Shown: positions 28,001 to 36,281 of the stretch, in pieces
How positions within the stretch are numbered: the stretch's first letter is position 1
How the letters are laid out: every line of letters begins with the position of its first letter
The notes under the pieces: model-generated
What the model saw: the letters and a program-made list of their open reading frames with translations, nothing else
Databases searched by the model: none
What the model was told of the DNA's origin: nothing
Source of the DNA: RGIG9608 sp045612365
GTDB lineage: Bacteria > Bacteroidota > Bacteroidia > Bacteroidales > Paludibacteraceae
Direction of reading: 5' to 3'
Length of the DNA: 64,000 bases
Assembly: GCA_045612365.1 (NCBI GenBank)
Contig: JAZKYY010000017.1
Span: forward strand, 1 to 64,000
Translations under genes and position numbers: made by a program

Positions 28001-28286
28001 TCCAAAACAGAAATAGAATTGAGAAAGCGCTGCACATTGCCGAAAGTGCATTAATGCACATAGCCACAGAACTTGTCTCCGCTGCAAATAATGAGAAGAA
28101 ACGTCCCATCAACATAAAAAATGGTGCTCCAGGAGGATGCCCAACTTCAAGTCGATAAGCCGATGACAAAAACTCACCACAATCCCAAAAACTTGCAGTA
28201 GGCTCCATTGTTAGCAAATATGTTGTTGCTGCTACGGCAAAACTAACCCACCCAACAATGTTATTGTATAATTTAAACTGTTTCAT
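25062..28286 (-). CDS. DUF2723 membrane protein (GT117-like), with TPR tail
   Basis: A 1074-residue protein with about ten or more transmembrane helices, opening with TMEPTASFWDCGEFLSSAYRLEVGHPPGAPFF. This is the DUF2723 signature, related to GT-C protein O-mannosyltransferases. The acidic WDCGEF and the HPPGAP loop are likely the active-site loop. The C-terminus (about 960-1060) is soluble and helical with a TPR-like pair (KARKALDRCLEAIPFYN and YKLGEIEEGDKIM). It is presumably an envelope glycosyltransferase. The frame is open 18 codons upstream, but the start MKQFKLYN at 28286 follows the promoter box. Confidence 0.85.
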   Translation of the reverse strand: MKQFKLYNNIVGWVSFAVAATTYLLTMEPTASFWDCGEFLSSAYRLEVGHPPGAPFFMLMGRFFSLFAAETSSVAMCINALSAMCSAFSILFLFWTITHLGRKLLVKNGKMSLGQGIAVLGAGLVGALAYTFSDTFWFSAVEGEVYAFSSLLTAVTFWLILKWEDAEEGESDRWIILIAYLMGLSIGVHLLNLLVIPAIVLVFYFKKFDNYSFKGILLALLSSGIILACVLYGLIPGCIKVASWVELLCVNSLGMPYNSGLIVYLLLVAGVLGWAIYETITVKNRMRMLISVLCAFLLSGIVFFGEGVVLGILLIAVLAFLFFYFKEKISARWLNTVVMCIAVILIGYSSYALIVIRSLANTPMDQNSPDDIFSLQYYLNREQYGDRPLIYGPVYSAPEKLVVEDNYCIPIEKKGGKIWEKIEKESPEEKDKYIVTGIKHKGYEMDSRFNILFPRMYKAASVSEEHIKAYKEWGKVKGNDIKVDRCGKMETINKPTFVENMRFFFRYQLNFMYWRYFMWNFSGRQNDLQGYGEIDKGNWITGISWIDTYLVGNQDNLPDELANNKGHNRYYMLPLLLGIIGLLYQVGRGKEGQKSFWVTFMFFFLTGIAIVIYLNQTPYQPRERDYAYAGSFYAFSIWIGLGVLAVCKLFEKIVKNKPVSAVVATLLCLGVPSLMANENWDDHDRSQRTVCRDFGSNYLMSCPKNAIIFTNGDNDTFPLWYNQEVEGNRTDIRVCNLSYLQASWYIDQMKREAYESAPLPISWEHSEYRTGILDMARVNDRYESLTLDQALRYLRHPKTIDENGIGSIPTKQLIVPIDKQQVLKTQTVDSANAHRIDSAMTIKLRRGMSKADLMILEMINTNKWERPIYFAVTVGESYYPAVNEYFQLEGLAYRLVPMKTDENTERVNTEVMYNNMMNKFRWGGIEKEGIYLDETVLRLCRTQRLMFCYLIDALLKEGKKDKARKALDRCLEAIPFYNVPADYSSVMLATAYYKLGEIEEGDKIMNILVQNSLDKIDWALTLPRDWRASISRENGINQNLAILQAVYSECDTYNKRLAEKIYKDFEQVYLKAVN

Positions 28287-28314
28287 TTTTTTGATAAAAT
28301 TTGTTATTGACTTG

Positions 28315-28322
28315 CAAAGATA
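28315..28322 (-). promoter_or_regulatory. -7 promoter box for the DUF2723-mfd operon
   Basis: Reads TATCTTTG on the minus strand, 28 nt upstream of the DUF2723 ATG. It lies back to back with the ftsY promoter. Confidence 0.6.
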
Positions 28323-28348
28323 GGGAAAATGTTGTAACATTTTTTAGT

Positions 28349-28356
28349 TATCTTTG
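28349..28356 (+). promoter_or_regulatory. -7 promoter box for ftsY
   Basis: TATCTTTG matches TAnnTTTG and ends 24 nt before the ftsY ATG. With 28315-28322 it forms a compact divergent promoter pair about 27 bp apart. Confidence 0.6.
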
Positions 28357-28380
28357 CATTGATTTTAATAGGACAGAAAA

Positions 28381-29349
28381 ATGGGATTTTTTGGTTTTGG
28401 GAGTAAAAAAAGTAGTGAAGATGTTGCTACATCATCGTTGGAAAAGGGATTACAAAAAACGAAAGAAAATTTCTTTTCGAAACTGACAAGAGCTATTGCA
28501 GGAAAGTCAACCATCGATGATGAGGTTTTAGATAATTTGGAAGAATTACTCATCACTTCCGATGTTGGGGTAGAAACAACCTTGAAAATTATTGAACGTA
28601 TTCAAAATAGAGTTGCTAAAGAAAAATACCTTGGAACTTCTGAGTTAAACGCTATTTTGAAAGATGAAATAGTTTCTTTATTACAAGAAAATGCTACAGA
28701 AGACACAGATTTGATTTCTACAATGGCAGACGCAAAACCTTACGTCATAATGGTTGTTGGCGTAAATGGTGTAGGAAAAACCACTACTATTGCAAAGTTA
28801 GCAAATCAATTCAAACAAGCTGGGAAAAAGGTTTTTCTTGGAGCAGCTGATACTTTCCGTGCGGCAGCAATAGAGCAACTTTGTACTTGGGCAGAGCGTA
28901 TTGATGTTCCTATTGTAAAACAACAAATGGGAGCAGATCCTGCATCTGTTGCTTTTGATACATTAAAATCTGCCGTAGCAAATGATGCCGATGTGGTTAT
29001 TATAGACACTGCTGGTCGTCTTCACAACAAAGTAAACTTGATGAACGAGTTGACAAAAATCAAAAATGTGATGAAAAAAATCGTTTCGAATGCACCACAA
29101 GAAGTACTTTTGGTTCTAGATGGATCGACGGGACAAAATGCTTTTCAGCAAGCAGTTCAATTTACTAAAGCAACGGAAGTTACTGGACTTATCATCACAA
29201 AACTTGATGGAACAGCAAAAGGTGGTGTTGTAATTGGGATATCAGATCAGTTCAAAATACCTGTTAGATATATTGGAATTGGCGAAGGAATGAATGATTT
29301 AAAATGTTTTAATCGTAAAGAATTCATCGACTCGTTATTTCTCAAATAA
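28381..29349 (+). CDS. ftsY: Signal recognition particle receptor FtsY
   Basis: GTPase receptor that delivers SRP-bound ribosomes to the Sec translocon. The 322-residue protein has a short N-terminal region, the helical N domain (about 25-110) and the SRP-type G domain. Motifs are GVNGVGKTTTIAKLA (P-loop), DTFRAAAIEQL, DTAGRLHNK, ITKLDGTAKGG and GEGMNDLKCF. The acidic A domain is almost absent, as in many Bacteroidetes. It is followed after 11 nt by rimO. Confidence 0.97.
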   Translation: MGFFGFGSKKSSEDVATSSLEKGLQKTKENFFSKLTRAIAGKSTIDDEVLDNLEELLITSDVGVETTLKIIERIQNRVAKEKYLGTSELNAILKDEIVSLLQENATEDTDLISTMADAKPYVIMVVGVNGVGKTTTIAKLANQFKQAGKKVFLGAADTFRAAAIEQLCTWAERIDVPIVKQQMGADPASVAFDTLKSAVANDADVVIIDTAGRLHNKVNLMNELTKIKNVMKKIVSNAPQEVLLVLDGSTGQNAFQQAVQFTKATEVTGLIITKLDGTAKGGVVIGISDQFKIPVRYIGIGEGMNDLKCFNRKEFIDSLFLK

Positions 29350-29360
29350 AAAATTGAAAA

Positions 29361-30662
29361 ATGAAGCAACGTATTGATATTATTTCATTGGGTTGTTCGA
29401 AAAACTTAGTTGATTCCGAATTTTTAATCAAACAATTAGAAAATGCCGGTTTCAAGGTTTTTCATGATGCCGAAGATCCAAAAGGGAAAATTATAATTGT
29501 CAATACGTGTGGTTTTATTGGTGATGCCAAAGAAGAATCTATCAATTTGATTCTATCATTTGCTCAAAAAAAACAGCAAAAAAAGATAGATAAACTTTTG
29601 GTTATGGGTTGTCTTTCTCAGAGGTACAAAGACGAGTTACAAACCGAAATTCCTGAAGTTGATGCTTTTTATGGCAAATTCGATTTTGAAAAAATAGTTA
29701 AAGATTTAGGGAGACATTATGACGAAAATATTCGACTTCATCGAACTTTGACCACCAATCATTTTGCTTATGTAAAAATTGCTGAAGGATGTAACCAAGC
29801 TTGCTCTTACTGTGCAATACCTATAATTACAGGCAGACACAAATCTCGTCCCATCGAAGATATAGAACAAGAAATAAAAATCTTGGCACAAAACGGAGTT
29901 AAAGAATTCCAACTCATTGCTCAAGATTTAACTTTTTATGGTAAAGATTTATATGGAAAGAAAAGACTTGCTGATTTGGTTGCTCGACTCTCGGACATAA
30001 AAGGAGTAGAATGGCTTAGACTGCATTATGCTTATCCCACTGAATTCCCGTATGAAATTCTTCCTCTTATTAAAGAAAGAGAAAATATTTGCAATTACCT
30101 AGACATTGCTTTGCAGCACATCAGTAACAATATGCTTCAGTTGATGCGTAGAAAAATCTCCTCCGAACAAACATACGAACTGATAGAAAGAATTAGAGCG
30201 GAGGTTCCGAATATTGCTTTACGAACTACCTTACTTGTTGGGCATCCCAACGAAACAGAAGAAGATTTTTCCGAATTGATGGATTTTGTAAACAAAGTTC
30301 AGTTTGATCGCTTGGGCGTATTCGCATATTCTCATGAAGATGGGACATTTGCTTACAGACACTACGAAGACAATGTGCCTTTTGAAGTTAAGCAGCAACG
30401 CGTAGAAGCAATAATGGAGGCTCAAAGAGAAATATCTGCCCAAAAAAATGCGCAAAAAATAGGTCAAACGCTCAAAACAATGATTGACTGTGAACTAACA
30501 GACTATTTTATTGGTCGTACCGAGTTTGACTCTCCTGAAGTAGATGAAGAAGTTTATATCAAGAAAAACTCCAAAAATAGTACTCTACGAGTAGGAAGTT
30601 TCTGTAATGTCAAAATCCTAAAGTCCGACGACTACGATCTTTTTGGGGATATTGAGGAATAA
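29361..30662 (+). CDS. rimO: Ribosomal protein S12 methylthiotransferase RimO
   Basis: Radical SAM enzyme that methylthiolates an aspartate of ribosomal protein S12. The 433 residues contain the N-terminal MTTase domain with three cluster cysteines (LGCSKNLVDSE, NTCGFI, GCLSQRY). The radical-SAM CNQACSYCAIP motif follows, and then a C-terminal TRAM domain. The combination of LGCSKN and TCGFIxxAKEES is typical of RimO rather than MiaB. It is co-transcribed with ftsY and ends 3 nt from the convergent fmt. Confidence 0.95.
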   Translation: MKQRIDIISLGCSKNLVDSEFLIKQLENAGFKVFHDAEDPKGKIIIVNTCGFIGDAKEESINLILSFAQKKQQKKIDKLLVMGCLSQRYKDELQTEIPEVDAFYGKFDFEKIVKDLGRHYDENIRLHRTLTTNHFAYVKIAEGCNQACSYCAIPIITGRHKSRPIEDIEQEIKILAQNGVKEFQLIAQDLTFYGKDLYGKKRLADLVARLSDIKGVEWLRLHYAYPTEFPYEILPLIKERENICNYLDIALQHISNNMLQLMRRKISSEQTYELIERIRAEVPNIALRTTLLVGHPNETEEDFSELMDFVNKVQFDRLGVFAYSHEDGTFAYRHYEDNVPFEVKQQRVEAIMEAQREISAQKNAQKIGQTLKTMIDCELTDYFIGRTEFDSPEVDEEVYIKKNSKNSTLRVGSFCNVKILKSDDYDLFGDIEE

Positions 30663-30665
30663 ATT

Positions 30666-31625
30666 TTACTCAACACTACAATCATTTACACCTCTAAATC
30701 CCATCAAAAAATCTGAGATATTCATTCGTTTTTTTCCTTGTAACTGAATACTCTTCAAATTCAAGAAACCATCTTGAACCGCTACTTTTAAGTAAGATTT
30801 TCCATCTGTAACAATACTTTTAATAGGCATTTGATGAGTAGCGTTTTCTGCTTCTGTTTCGAAAATTTTCAGTGTCAAAGGTTCAGCGTTTTCTTGCAGA
30901 AGTTCACACCACGCAGCGGGATATGGAGAAAGCCCTCTTACAAAATTGTGAATAGTCACACCTTTGGCTTCCCAATTGATTCGACAAGTTTCTTTGAAAA
31001 TCTTTGGAGCAGGTTTCAGATTCGTATCTTCTTCTTGAGGAATAGAAGTTACGTCTCCAGAGATAATCAACTCAACAGTTCTAACCACGTTTTTTGCACC
31101 CAAAAACATTAGTTTGTCATGAAGACTTCCAACGTTTTCATCGGGAGAAATAGAAACTCTTTCTTGAAGAATAATATTGCCCGTATCAATCTCATGTTGT
31201 AAAAAGAAGGTTGTTACTCCCGTTTCCGTCTCTCCATTAATAATAGCCCAATTGATAGGAGCAGCTCCTCTGTATTGAGGCAGAAGTGAAGCATGTAAAT
31301 TGAAAGTTCCCAAACGAGGCATCGACCAAACCACCTCAGGCAACATTCTGAAAGCCACAACTATCTGCAAATCGGCATTAAAGGTCCTTAACTCACTCAA
31401 AAAAGATTCGCCTTTCAATCGTTCGGGTTGCAGAACCGGTATGTTTTGTGAAACGGCATATTCCTTTACTGGGGAGCACTGAACCTTGTGTCCTCTTCCT
31501 ATCGGTTTATCGGGCATGGTAACTACAGCCACAATGTTAAACTCATTTTCTACTAAAGATTTCAACGATTCCACCGCAAAATCTGATGTTCCCATATATA
31601 CTATGCGCAAATCTTTTTTCTCCAT
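30666..31625 (-). CDS. fmt: Methionyl-tRNA formyltransferase
   Basis: Formylates initiator methionyl-tRNA using 10-formyl-tetrahydrofolate. The 319-residue protein has a Rossmann N-domain beginning RIVYMGTSDFAV, the catalytic HASLLPQYRGAAPINWAI motif with the N-H-D triad region, and a C-terminal OB-like domain (about 205-310). Length is normal. It has its own promoter box at 31652-31659. Confidence 0.96.
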   Translation of the reverse strand: MEKKDLRIVYMGTSDFAVESLKSLVENEFNIVAVVTMPDKPIGRGHKVQCSPVKEYAVSQNIPVLQPERLKGESFLSELRTFNADLQIVVAFRMLPEVVWSMPRLGTFNLHASLLPQYRGAAPINWAIINGETETGVTTFFLQHEIDTGNIILQERVSISPDENVGSLHDKLMFLGAKNVVRTVELIISGDVTSIPQEEDTNLKPAPKIFKETCRINWEAKGVTIHNFVRGLSPYPAAWCELLQENAEPLTLKIFETEAENATHQMPIKSIVTDGKSYLKVAVQDGFLNLKSIQLQGKKRMNISDFLMGFRGVNDCSVE

Positions 31626-31651
31626 TTTCTTTGGTATAAAATTCTCTTTTG

Positions 31652-31659
31652 CAAAGGTA
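31652..31659 (-). promoter_or_regulatory. -7 promoter box for fmt
   Basis: Reads TACCTTTG on the minus strand, 26 nt upstream of the fmt ATG. Confidence 0.6.
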
Positions 31660-31719
31660 CAAAATTCACTACTAATTGTTTCCTTTGTTTAAAATGTTAT
31701 TATTTCGAAACGTTTTTTC

Positions 31720-31727
31720 TACCTTTG
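31720..31727 (+). promoter_or_regulatory. -7 promoter box for the 31752 gene
   Basis: TACCTTTG matches TAnnTTTG and ends 24 nt before the ATG at 31752. Confidence 0.6.
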
Positions 31728-31751
31728 TAAAAATCTCAGAGAAAAAAAGAG

Positions 31752-32273
31752 ATGTCAAAATTTCGTTTAAATAAACTGTTAAAAAAAACACAACGCCCAA
31801 ACAAAGCTTTTGTAAATTGGGACAGTGCAACTTCATTTTTGGTTTTGATTGAGGGTAATAGTATTGAGGCGATGAACAAGCGCACTCAAGAGTTACGAAC
31901 AATCTTTGCCGGGAAACATGTCATTGTTTTTGGGTTTTTAGCAACTAAGGACAAGAAAAGAGAAAGCACTCAAGCTATTTTTGATAAAGTTCTAACAAAA
32001 AAAGACTTAACATTATTCCGAAATCCTCCAAAAATAACGATGGAATGGGTAAAAAACACTTCTTGTGATGTACTCATAAATCTAGTTCGACCAGAAAATA
32101 CCGTTACGAATATTATCGTTGCCGCAGCAAATGCAAAAATGAAATGTGGAGAACAAAACAACGTCCCGCAACTTCTTGATTTAATGATCCAGTTCGACAA
32201 AACCCCAACCGAAAACGAACTACTTGAACAGATTCTTTTTTATCTCAAGAGTATTGGCGAAAAGAAAGATTAA
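31752..32273 (+). CDS. DUF6913-like cytoplasmic protein
   Basis: A 173-residue protein without signal peptide or membrane segment. It begins with a very basic helix (MSKFRLNKLLKKTQRPNK), followed by an alpha/beta region with FLVLIEGNS, HVIVFGFLATKDKK and CDVLINLVRPENTVTNIIVAAANAKMKCG. It resembles the Bacteroidetes family named DUF6913; this assignment is from memory and moderate at best. No catalytic motif is recognised. It is transcribed alone, divergently from fmt. Confidence 0.6.
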   Translation: MSKFRLNKLLKKTQRPNKAFVNWDSATSFLVLIEGNSIEAMNKRTQELRTIFAGKHVIVFGFLATKDKKRESTQAIFDKVLTKKDLTLFRNPPKITMEWVKNTSCDVLINLVRPENTVTNIIVAAANAKMKCGEQNNVPQLLDLMIQFDKTPTENELLEQILFYLKSIGEKKD

Positions 32274-32293
32274 ATTCATTAAAATATATAAAA

Positions 32294-32317
32294 AGGGCAG
32301 ACATATATGTCCGCCCT
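32294..32317 (-). terminator. Terminator of the CsgG-like gene
   Basis: An almost perfect stem, AGGGCGGACAT with ATGTCTGCCCT on the minus strand, has one mismatch and is followed by TTTTTATATATTTT. It lies between two converging genes and best fits leftward transcription. Confidence 0.7.
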
Positions 32318-32337
32318 AAATGTTTGATTTATTGTTG

Positions 32338-33150
32338 TTATTTTTTTCTTACTAATCTTACTCGACCAGATTTGACTCCGCTCCATCTACAATAATCGCA
32401 TCCGTTCCCTCCGCAGTTTGTGCATATTTCTGCATATTTTTCACCTTTTTTTAAAGATAAATCATTTGCAAACGACTCCATTAAAGTACGTTCAGCGGGA
32501 GTTGGAATTTTCCAATCATTATAACCACAATAATTAGCATTATTTAAATTGTAACATATTGTTTCTGCTGTTTCGCCATATGCATATTCAAAATCATCAG
32601 GAGAAACGTATAAATATCCTGCAATCAAAATAGGATCTTTAGAATCACCTTTAATTTTTCTTGCAATTTCTTCTGCCAATTCGGGCATCAAACTGCGGTA
32701 AGTTTGTGATCCAGACTTGGTAACTCCAGCAGTTGCAATGATTTCTCCGCTTTCTACATCTGTAATACGTATATCTATATTATAATCAACCGTTCTCATA
32801 TCCGTTTGTACTTGCTCCAAAGAACGATCAATGGTAATAGCATTAACAGTTCCGATACAAACATACTTTATGCCCAAAATTTCCCCAACTTTGATAATTT
32901 GTTCTGATGTTAATTTCCCTTTTTGAAATCCTTGTTCTGCTATAATTTTATCAAGTTGTGTACGCTCTATAATTTTAAATTTTCGGGTATCAAATAGTGA
33001 ATTAATCAACATATCCGACAATCCATTCACAGAAGAAGCTGATATCTCAACACCAGGTCTAAATTCTAACACAGCAATTGTTGGTTTTTCTTGTGCTGAT
33101 AAACATAATCCCATTGTTACAAAACAAGCTACTAAAAATAATTTTTTCAT
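32338..33150 (-). CDS. CsgG/LpoB-like secreted protein with DUF1566-like tail
   Basis: A 270-residue exported protein. After a signal peptide (about 1-19), residues about 22-150 match the CsgG/curli-assembly fold (TIAVLEFRPGVEISASSVNGLSDMLINSLF, FKIIERTQLDKIIAEQGFQ, VGEILGIKYVCIGTVN). The tail contains YCGYNDWKIPTPAERTLM, reminiscent of the DUF1566/Lcl module, then CTNCGGNGCDYCRWSG, a zinc-ribbon-like four-cysteine cluster with a spare cysteine. Mixing these domains is unusual. It is probably a periplasmic or outer-membrane-associated factor; its partner is unknown. The start is set at MKKLFLVACF (33150) because it begins the signal peptide. Confidence 0.75.
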   Translation of the reverse strand: MKKLFLVACFVTMGLCLSAQEKPTIAVLEFRPGVEISASSVNGLSDMLINSLFDTRKFKIIERTQLDKIIAEQGFQKGKLTSEQIIKVGEILGIKYVCIGTVNAITIDRSLEQVQTDMRTVDYNIDIRITDVESGEIIATAGVTKSGSQTYRSLMPELAEEIARKIKGDSKDPILIAGYLYVSPDDFEYAYGETAETICYNLNNANYCGYNDWKIPTPAERTLMESFANDLSLKKGEKYAEICTNCGGNGCDYCRWSGVKSGRVRLVRKK

Positions 33151-33203
33151 CTTTTTATCCCTAATACGTGTCGGGCGCAACCTTTAAAAAGTTATTAATA
33201 AAT

Positions 33204-33330
33204 AAAAAAAGCGGATTCCATCATCCGCTCTCAAGGTTTACCACAACCTATGCCCCAAACAACAAAATCCGCATAACGCATCTTTTGCTATTCTTGAGGC
33301 TATTCTTTTGTGGTAATTTAGAGAGCCAGA
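33204..33330 (-). ncRNA. Candidate rod-shaped small RNA upstream of the CsgG-like gene
   Basis: On the minus strand an about 100-nt rod can form. GCUCUC (33326-33321) pairs with GAGAGC (33232-33227); UUACCACAA (33316-33308) with UUGUGGUAA (33246-33238); CCUCAA (33299-33294) with UUGGGG (33258-33253); and AGCAAAA with UUUUGUU (33289-33283 with 33267-33261). Two of these stems need G-U pairs that would be A-C mismatches on the plus strand, so the RNA reads leftward. It ends in the terminator at 33205-33229. It could be a 6S-like or other structured RNA, or the 3' end of the uvrA transcript. No family is assigned. Confidence 0.45.
33205..33229 (-). terminator. Rho-independent terminator of the candidate RNA
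   Basis: AGCGGAT pairs with ATCCGCT on the minus strand around a short GATGGA loop, followed by seven T residues. Its first three bases overlap the closing stem of the candidate RNA, so the two structures compete at the base. Confidence 0.75.
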
Positions 33331-33434
33331 AATTAGCAATTAATTGTACTAATAATTATCTTTAAATAAGTAAAATACTTTTACATTTTTTCTATTTTTA
33401 ATTTTTTATATGTGTTTTTGATAAGAATTTTAAT

Positions 33435-33442
33435 CGCACAAA
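33435..33442 (-). promoter_or_regulatory. Possible -7 box upstream of the candidate RNA
   Basis: Reads TATATTTG on the minus strand, 27 nt past the uvrA stop codon, and would start a transcript of roughly 220 nt ending at the 33205-33229 terminator. No clear -33 element was found. Confidence 0.35.
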
Positions 33443-33468
33443 TATAATAAATCATTACTGGAAAATAA

Positions 33469-36243
33469 TTAAAATTTCAATTTCTCCCTCAAAAATTGTG
33501 CTGTGTAACTCTCTTTACACTCCAAAAGGGCTTCTGGAGTTCCTGCAAACACAAGATTTCCGCCTTCTGCTCCACCCTCTTTTCCCATATCGATTATATA
33601 GTCGGCACACTTTATCACGTCCATATTATGCTCCACAATAAGCAATGTATGTCCACGCTCAACAAGTGCATTAAGCGAGGAAAGAAGCACGCTTATATCA
33701 TGAAAGTGTAGCCCTACAGTTGGCTCGTCGAAGATAAAAAGAGTGGAATCTTGACGTTCGTTCGCCAAAAATGCAGCCAATTTTACTCGCTGATTTTCGC
33801 CGCCTGATAGCGAAGAGGAAGATTGACCCAACTTGATATATCCCAAACCGACATCTTGAAGAGGTTTTAGTCTTTTTATAATACTCTTCTCCTCTGCAAA
33901 AAACTCTATTGCCTGATTAACGGTCATTTCCAAAACATCATAAATGTTTTTCTCCTTATACAAAACTTCTAAAACATCTGACTTGAAACGCTTTCCTTGG
34001 CAAACTTCACATTCCATTTTCACATCCGCCATAAACTGCATTTCCACTGATATTGTGCCCTCGCCCTGACAAGCCTCACACCTTCCGCCATCAATGTTAA
34101 ACGAAAAATAAGCTGCAGTAAAACGCATTTGTTTGGCCAATGGTTGCTCAGCAAAAAGGCGACGAATCTCATCATACGCTTTCAGATAAGTAGCAGGATT
34201 TGAACGAGAAGTTTTTCCTATCGGATTCTGATCAACTAATTCAACATTTTTTAGAAGATGCAGACTTCCTTTCAATTCGTTAAAAGAAACGTTCTCCGAC
34301 GAAGAAAAGTAGCGTTGTAAAGATTCATACAACACGTTCTTTACCAACGATGATTTTCCACTCCCCGAAACTCCAGTTACAACAGTCATCGTATTCAATG
34401 GAAATTTCACATCAATGTGTTTGAGGTTATGCAAATGCGCATCTACAACTTCGATAAAATTGGAAGTTTTTCTTCGTAAACGAGGTGTCTGGATTTTTTC
34501 TTTTCCCGACAAATAGTTGTAAGTATGTGAATTTTTTAAGTTTTGCTGTTTGAGCAGCTCTTCAAAAGTTCCCTGAAAAACAACCTCTCCTCCGAGCCGT
34601 CCTGCATTAGGACCAATGTCAATAACATAATCTGCCGAGCGAATAATATCTTCGTCATGTTCCACAACAACCACCGTATTGCCTGCATCACGAAGCTCTT
34701 TGAGTACCTTAATCAACAAACCTGTATCTCTAGAATGAAGACCTATGCTCGGCTCATCAAGCACATAAAGCGAACCAACCAAACTTCCGCCAAGAGAGGT
34801 TGCCAAGTTTATTCGCTGACTTTCTCCGCCCGAAAGAGTATTCGAAGGTCTATCCAAACGCAAATATCCCAAACCTACTTCTGTGATGAAACGAATTCTA
34901 TTTTTAATCTCTAACAATAAACGTCTTGCTATTAGTTCGTCGTTTGCAGAAAGTTCCAGATTGTCAAAAAAAACTTTTAAATCCGAAATCGGCATCGTCA
35001 GCAAATCAGTAATTGACTTTCCACCAACCTTTATCCACTGTGCCTCTTTTCTTAATCGTGCTCCTTTACACTCCGGACAAATTGTTCGACCCCTATAACG
35101 AGCCAACATTACACGATACTGGACTTTATATTGTTGCGATTCTATAAACTTAAAAAAGGAATTGATTCCTTCAAAATATGCTGTTCCATCCCAAAGCATT
35201 TTCTTTTGTTCTTCCGACAGCTCCTCATAAGGTTTATGAATCGGGAATTTACATTCTGCAGCGTTGAAAACAACCATTTTTTTCCATTCGCCCATAACCT
35301 CGCCTCGCCAACAAGCCACAGCATTCTCGTAGACTGAAAGCGATTTATTTGGAATAACCAAATCCTCATCAATGCCAATTACTTTGCCAAAACCATTACA
35401 ATGTGGACAAGCTCCAAGTGGACTATTGAAGTTGAAAAACTGCTCCGTTGGAGTTTCAAATCTTATTCCATCAATTTCAAACTCTTTTGAGAAACTATAT
35501 CGTTTTGCACCACTTGCCGCATCAATGACATCGATAAAACAACTTCCATCACCTTCGTAAAAAGCAGTTCCAAGAGAGTCGGCCAAGCGATTTCTGAACT
35601 CTTGTGTTCCAGACTTCGACAAACGATCAATAACCAAAAGAATCTCGTTGAAATCACACTTTTCTCTCTGCAAAAAATCTTGAATAAGAATATATTCTCC
35701 ATCACAAGATACGCGAGAAAAACCTTGCTGAACAAGCAACGTTAACTGTTCCTTGATTGGTTTACTTTTATCGGTTTTAATCTTACTAAGCAAAACAAAC
35801 TTACATCCATCAGGCAGTTTTTCTACAAAATCACATACTGAATCAATAGTATCACATTTTACCTCCTGACCAGATATAGGAGAATATGTTTTCCCAATTC
35901 GAGTAAAAAGCAAACGGAGATAATCGTAAATTTCTGTAGAACTACCTACCGTTGAATGCGAATTTCTGACACTGACCTTCTGCTCAATTGCAATTGCTGG
36001 AGCAATTCCCTTTATCGAATCAACCTCAGGTTTCTGAATCTTTCCCATAAACTGACGCACATACGCCGACAAACTTTCTACATAGCGACGCTGTCCTTCG
36101 GCATACAACGTATCAAAAGCTAGAGATGATTTACCAGAACCTGAAAGACCAGTAATAACCACAAGTTTGTTGTGAGGAATTTTTACATCAACCCCTTTCA
36201 AATTATGAGTTCGAGCATTCTTAATCTCAATATATTGTGCCAT
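33469..36243 (-). CDS. uvrA: Excinuclease ABC subunit A
   Basis: DNA-damage recognition ATPase of nucleotide excision repair. The 924-residue protein has two ABC modules. The first Walker A is GLSGSGKSSLAFDTLYAEGQRRY-type and the second is GVSGSGKSSLV. Signature motifs are LSGGESQRINLA and LSGGENQRVKLA, and zinc-finger cysteine sets lie in CPHCNG, CPECKGAR, CEACQGEG and CEVCQGKR. Length fits the short Bacteroidetes UvrA. mfd, its transcription-coupled partner, is 11 kb away. No uvrB or uvrC is in the window. Confidence 0.97.
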   Translation of the reverse strand: MAQYIEIKNARTHNLKGVDVKIPHNKLVVITGLSGSGKSSLAFDTLYAEGQRRYVESLSAYVRQFMGKIQKPEVDSIKGIAPAIAIEQKVSVRNSHSTVGSSTEIYDYLRLLFTRIGKTYSPISGQEVKCDTIDSVCDFVEKLPDGCKFVLLSKIKTDKSKPIKEQLTLLVQQGFSRVSCDGEYILIQDFLQREKCDFNEILLVIDRLSKSGTQEFRNRLADSLGTAFYEGDGSCFIDVIDAASGAKRYSFSKEFEIDGIRFETPTEQFFNFNSPLGACPHCNGFGKVIGIDEDLVIPNKSLSVYENAVACWRGEVMGEWKKMVVFNAAECKFPIHKPYEELSEEQKKMLWDGTAYFEGINSFFKFIESQQYKVQYRVMLARYRGRTICPECKGARLRKEAQWIKVGGKSITDLLTMPISDLKVFFDNLELSANDELIARRLLLEIKNRIRFITEVGLGYLRLDRPSNTLSGGESQRINLATSLGGSLVGSLYVLDEPSIGLHSRDTGLLIKVLKELRDAGNTVVVVEHDEDIIRSADYVIDIGPNAGRLGGEVVFQGTFEELLKQQNLKNSHTYNYLSGKEKIQTPRLRRKTSNFIEVVDAHLHNLKHIDVKFPLNTMTVVTGVSGSGKSSLVKNVLYESLQRYFSSSENVSFNELKGSLHLLKNVELVDQNPIGKTSRSNPATYLKAYDEIRRLFAEQPLAKQMRFTAAYFSFNIDGGRCEACQGEGTISVEMQFMADVKMECEVCQGKRFKSDVLEVLYKEKNIYDVLEMTVNQAIEFFAEEKSIIKRLKPLQDVGLGYIKLGQSSSSLSGGENQRVKLAAFLANERQDSTLFIFDEPTVGLHFHDISVLLSSLNALVERGHTLLIVEHNMDVIKCADYIIDMGKEGGAEGGNLVFAGTPEALLECKESYTAQFLREKLKF

Positions 36244-36281
36244 TTTTTTAGAATTTATCGGAATTCAACAACGAATTTTAT

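Noticed and set aside
33244..33294. A 16-codon frame (MRYADFVVWGIGCGKP) inside the candidate RNA
   Set aside because: Too short and fully contained in paired stems; no sign of a ribosome-binding site. It is noted only as a possible leader peptide.
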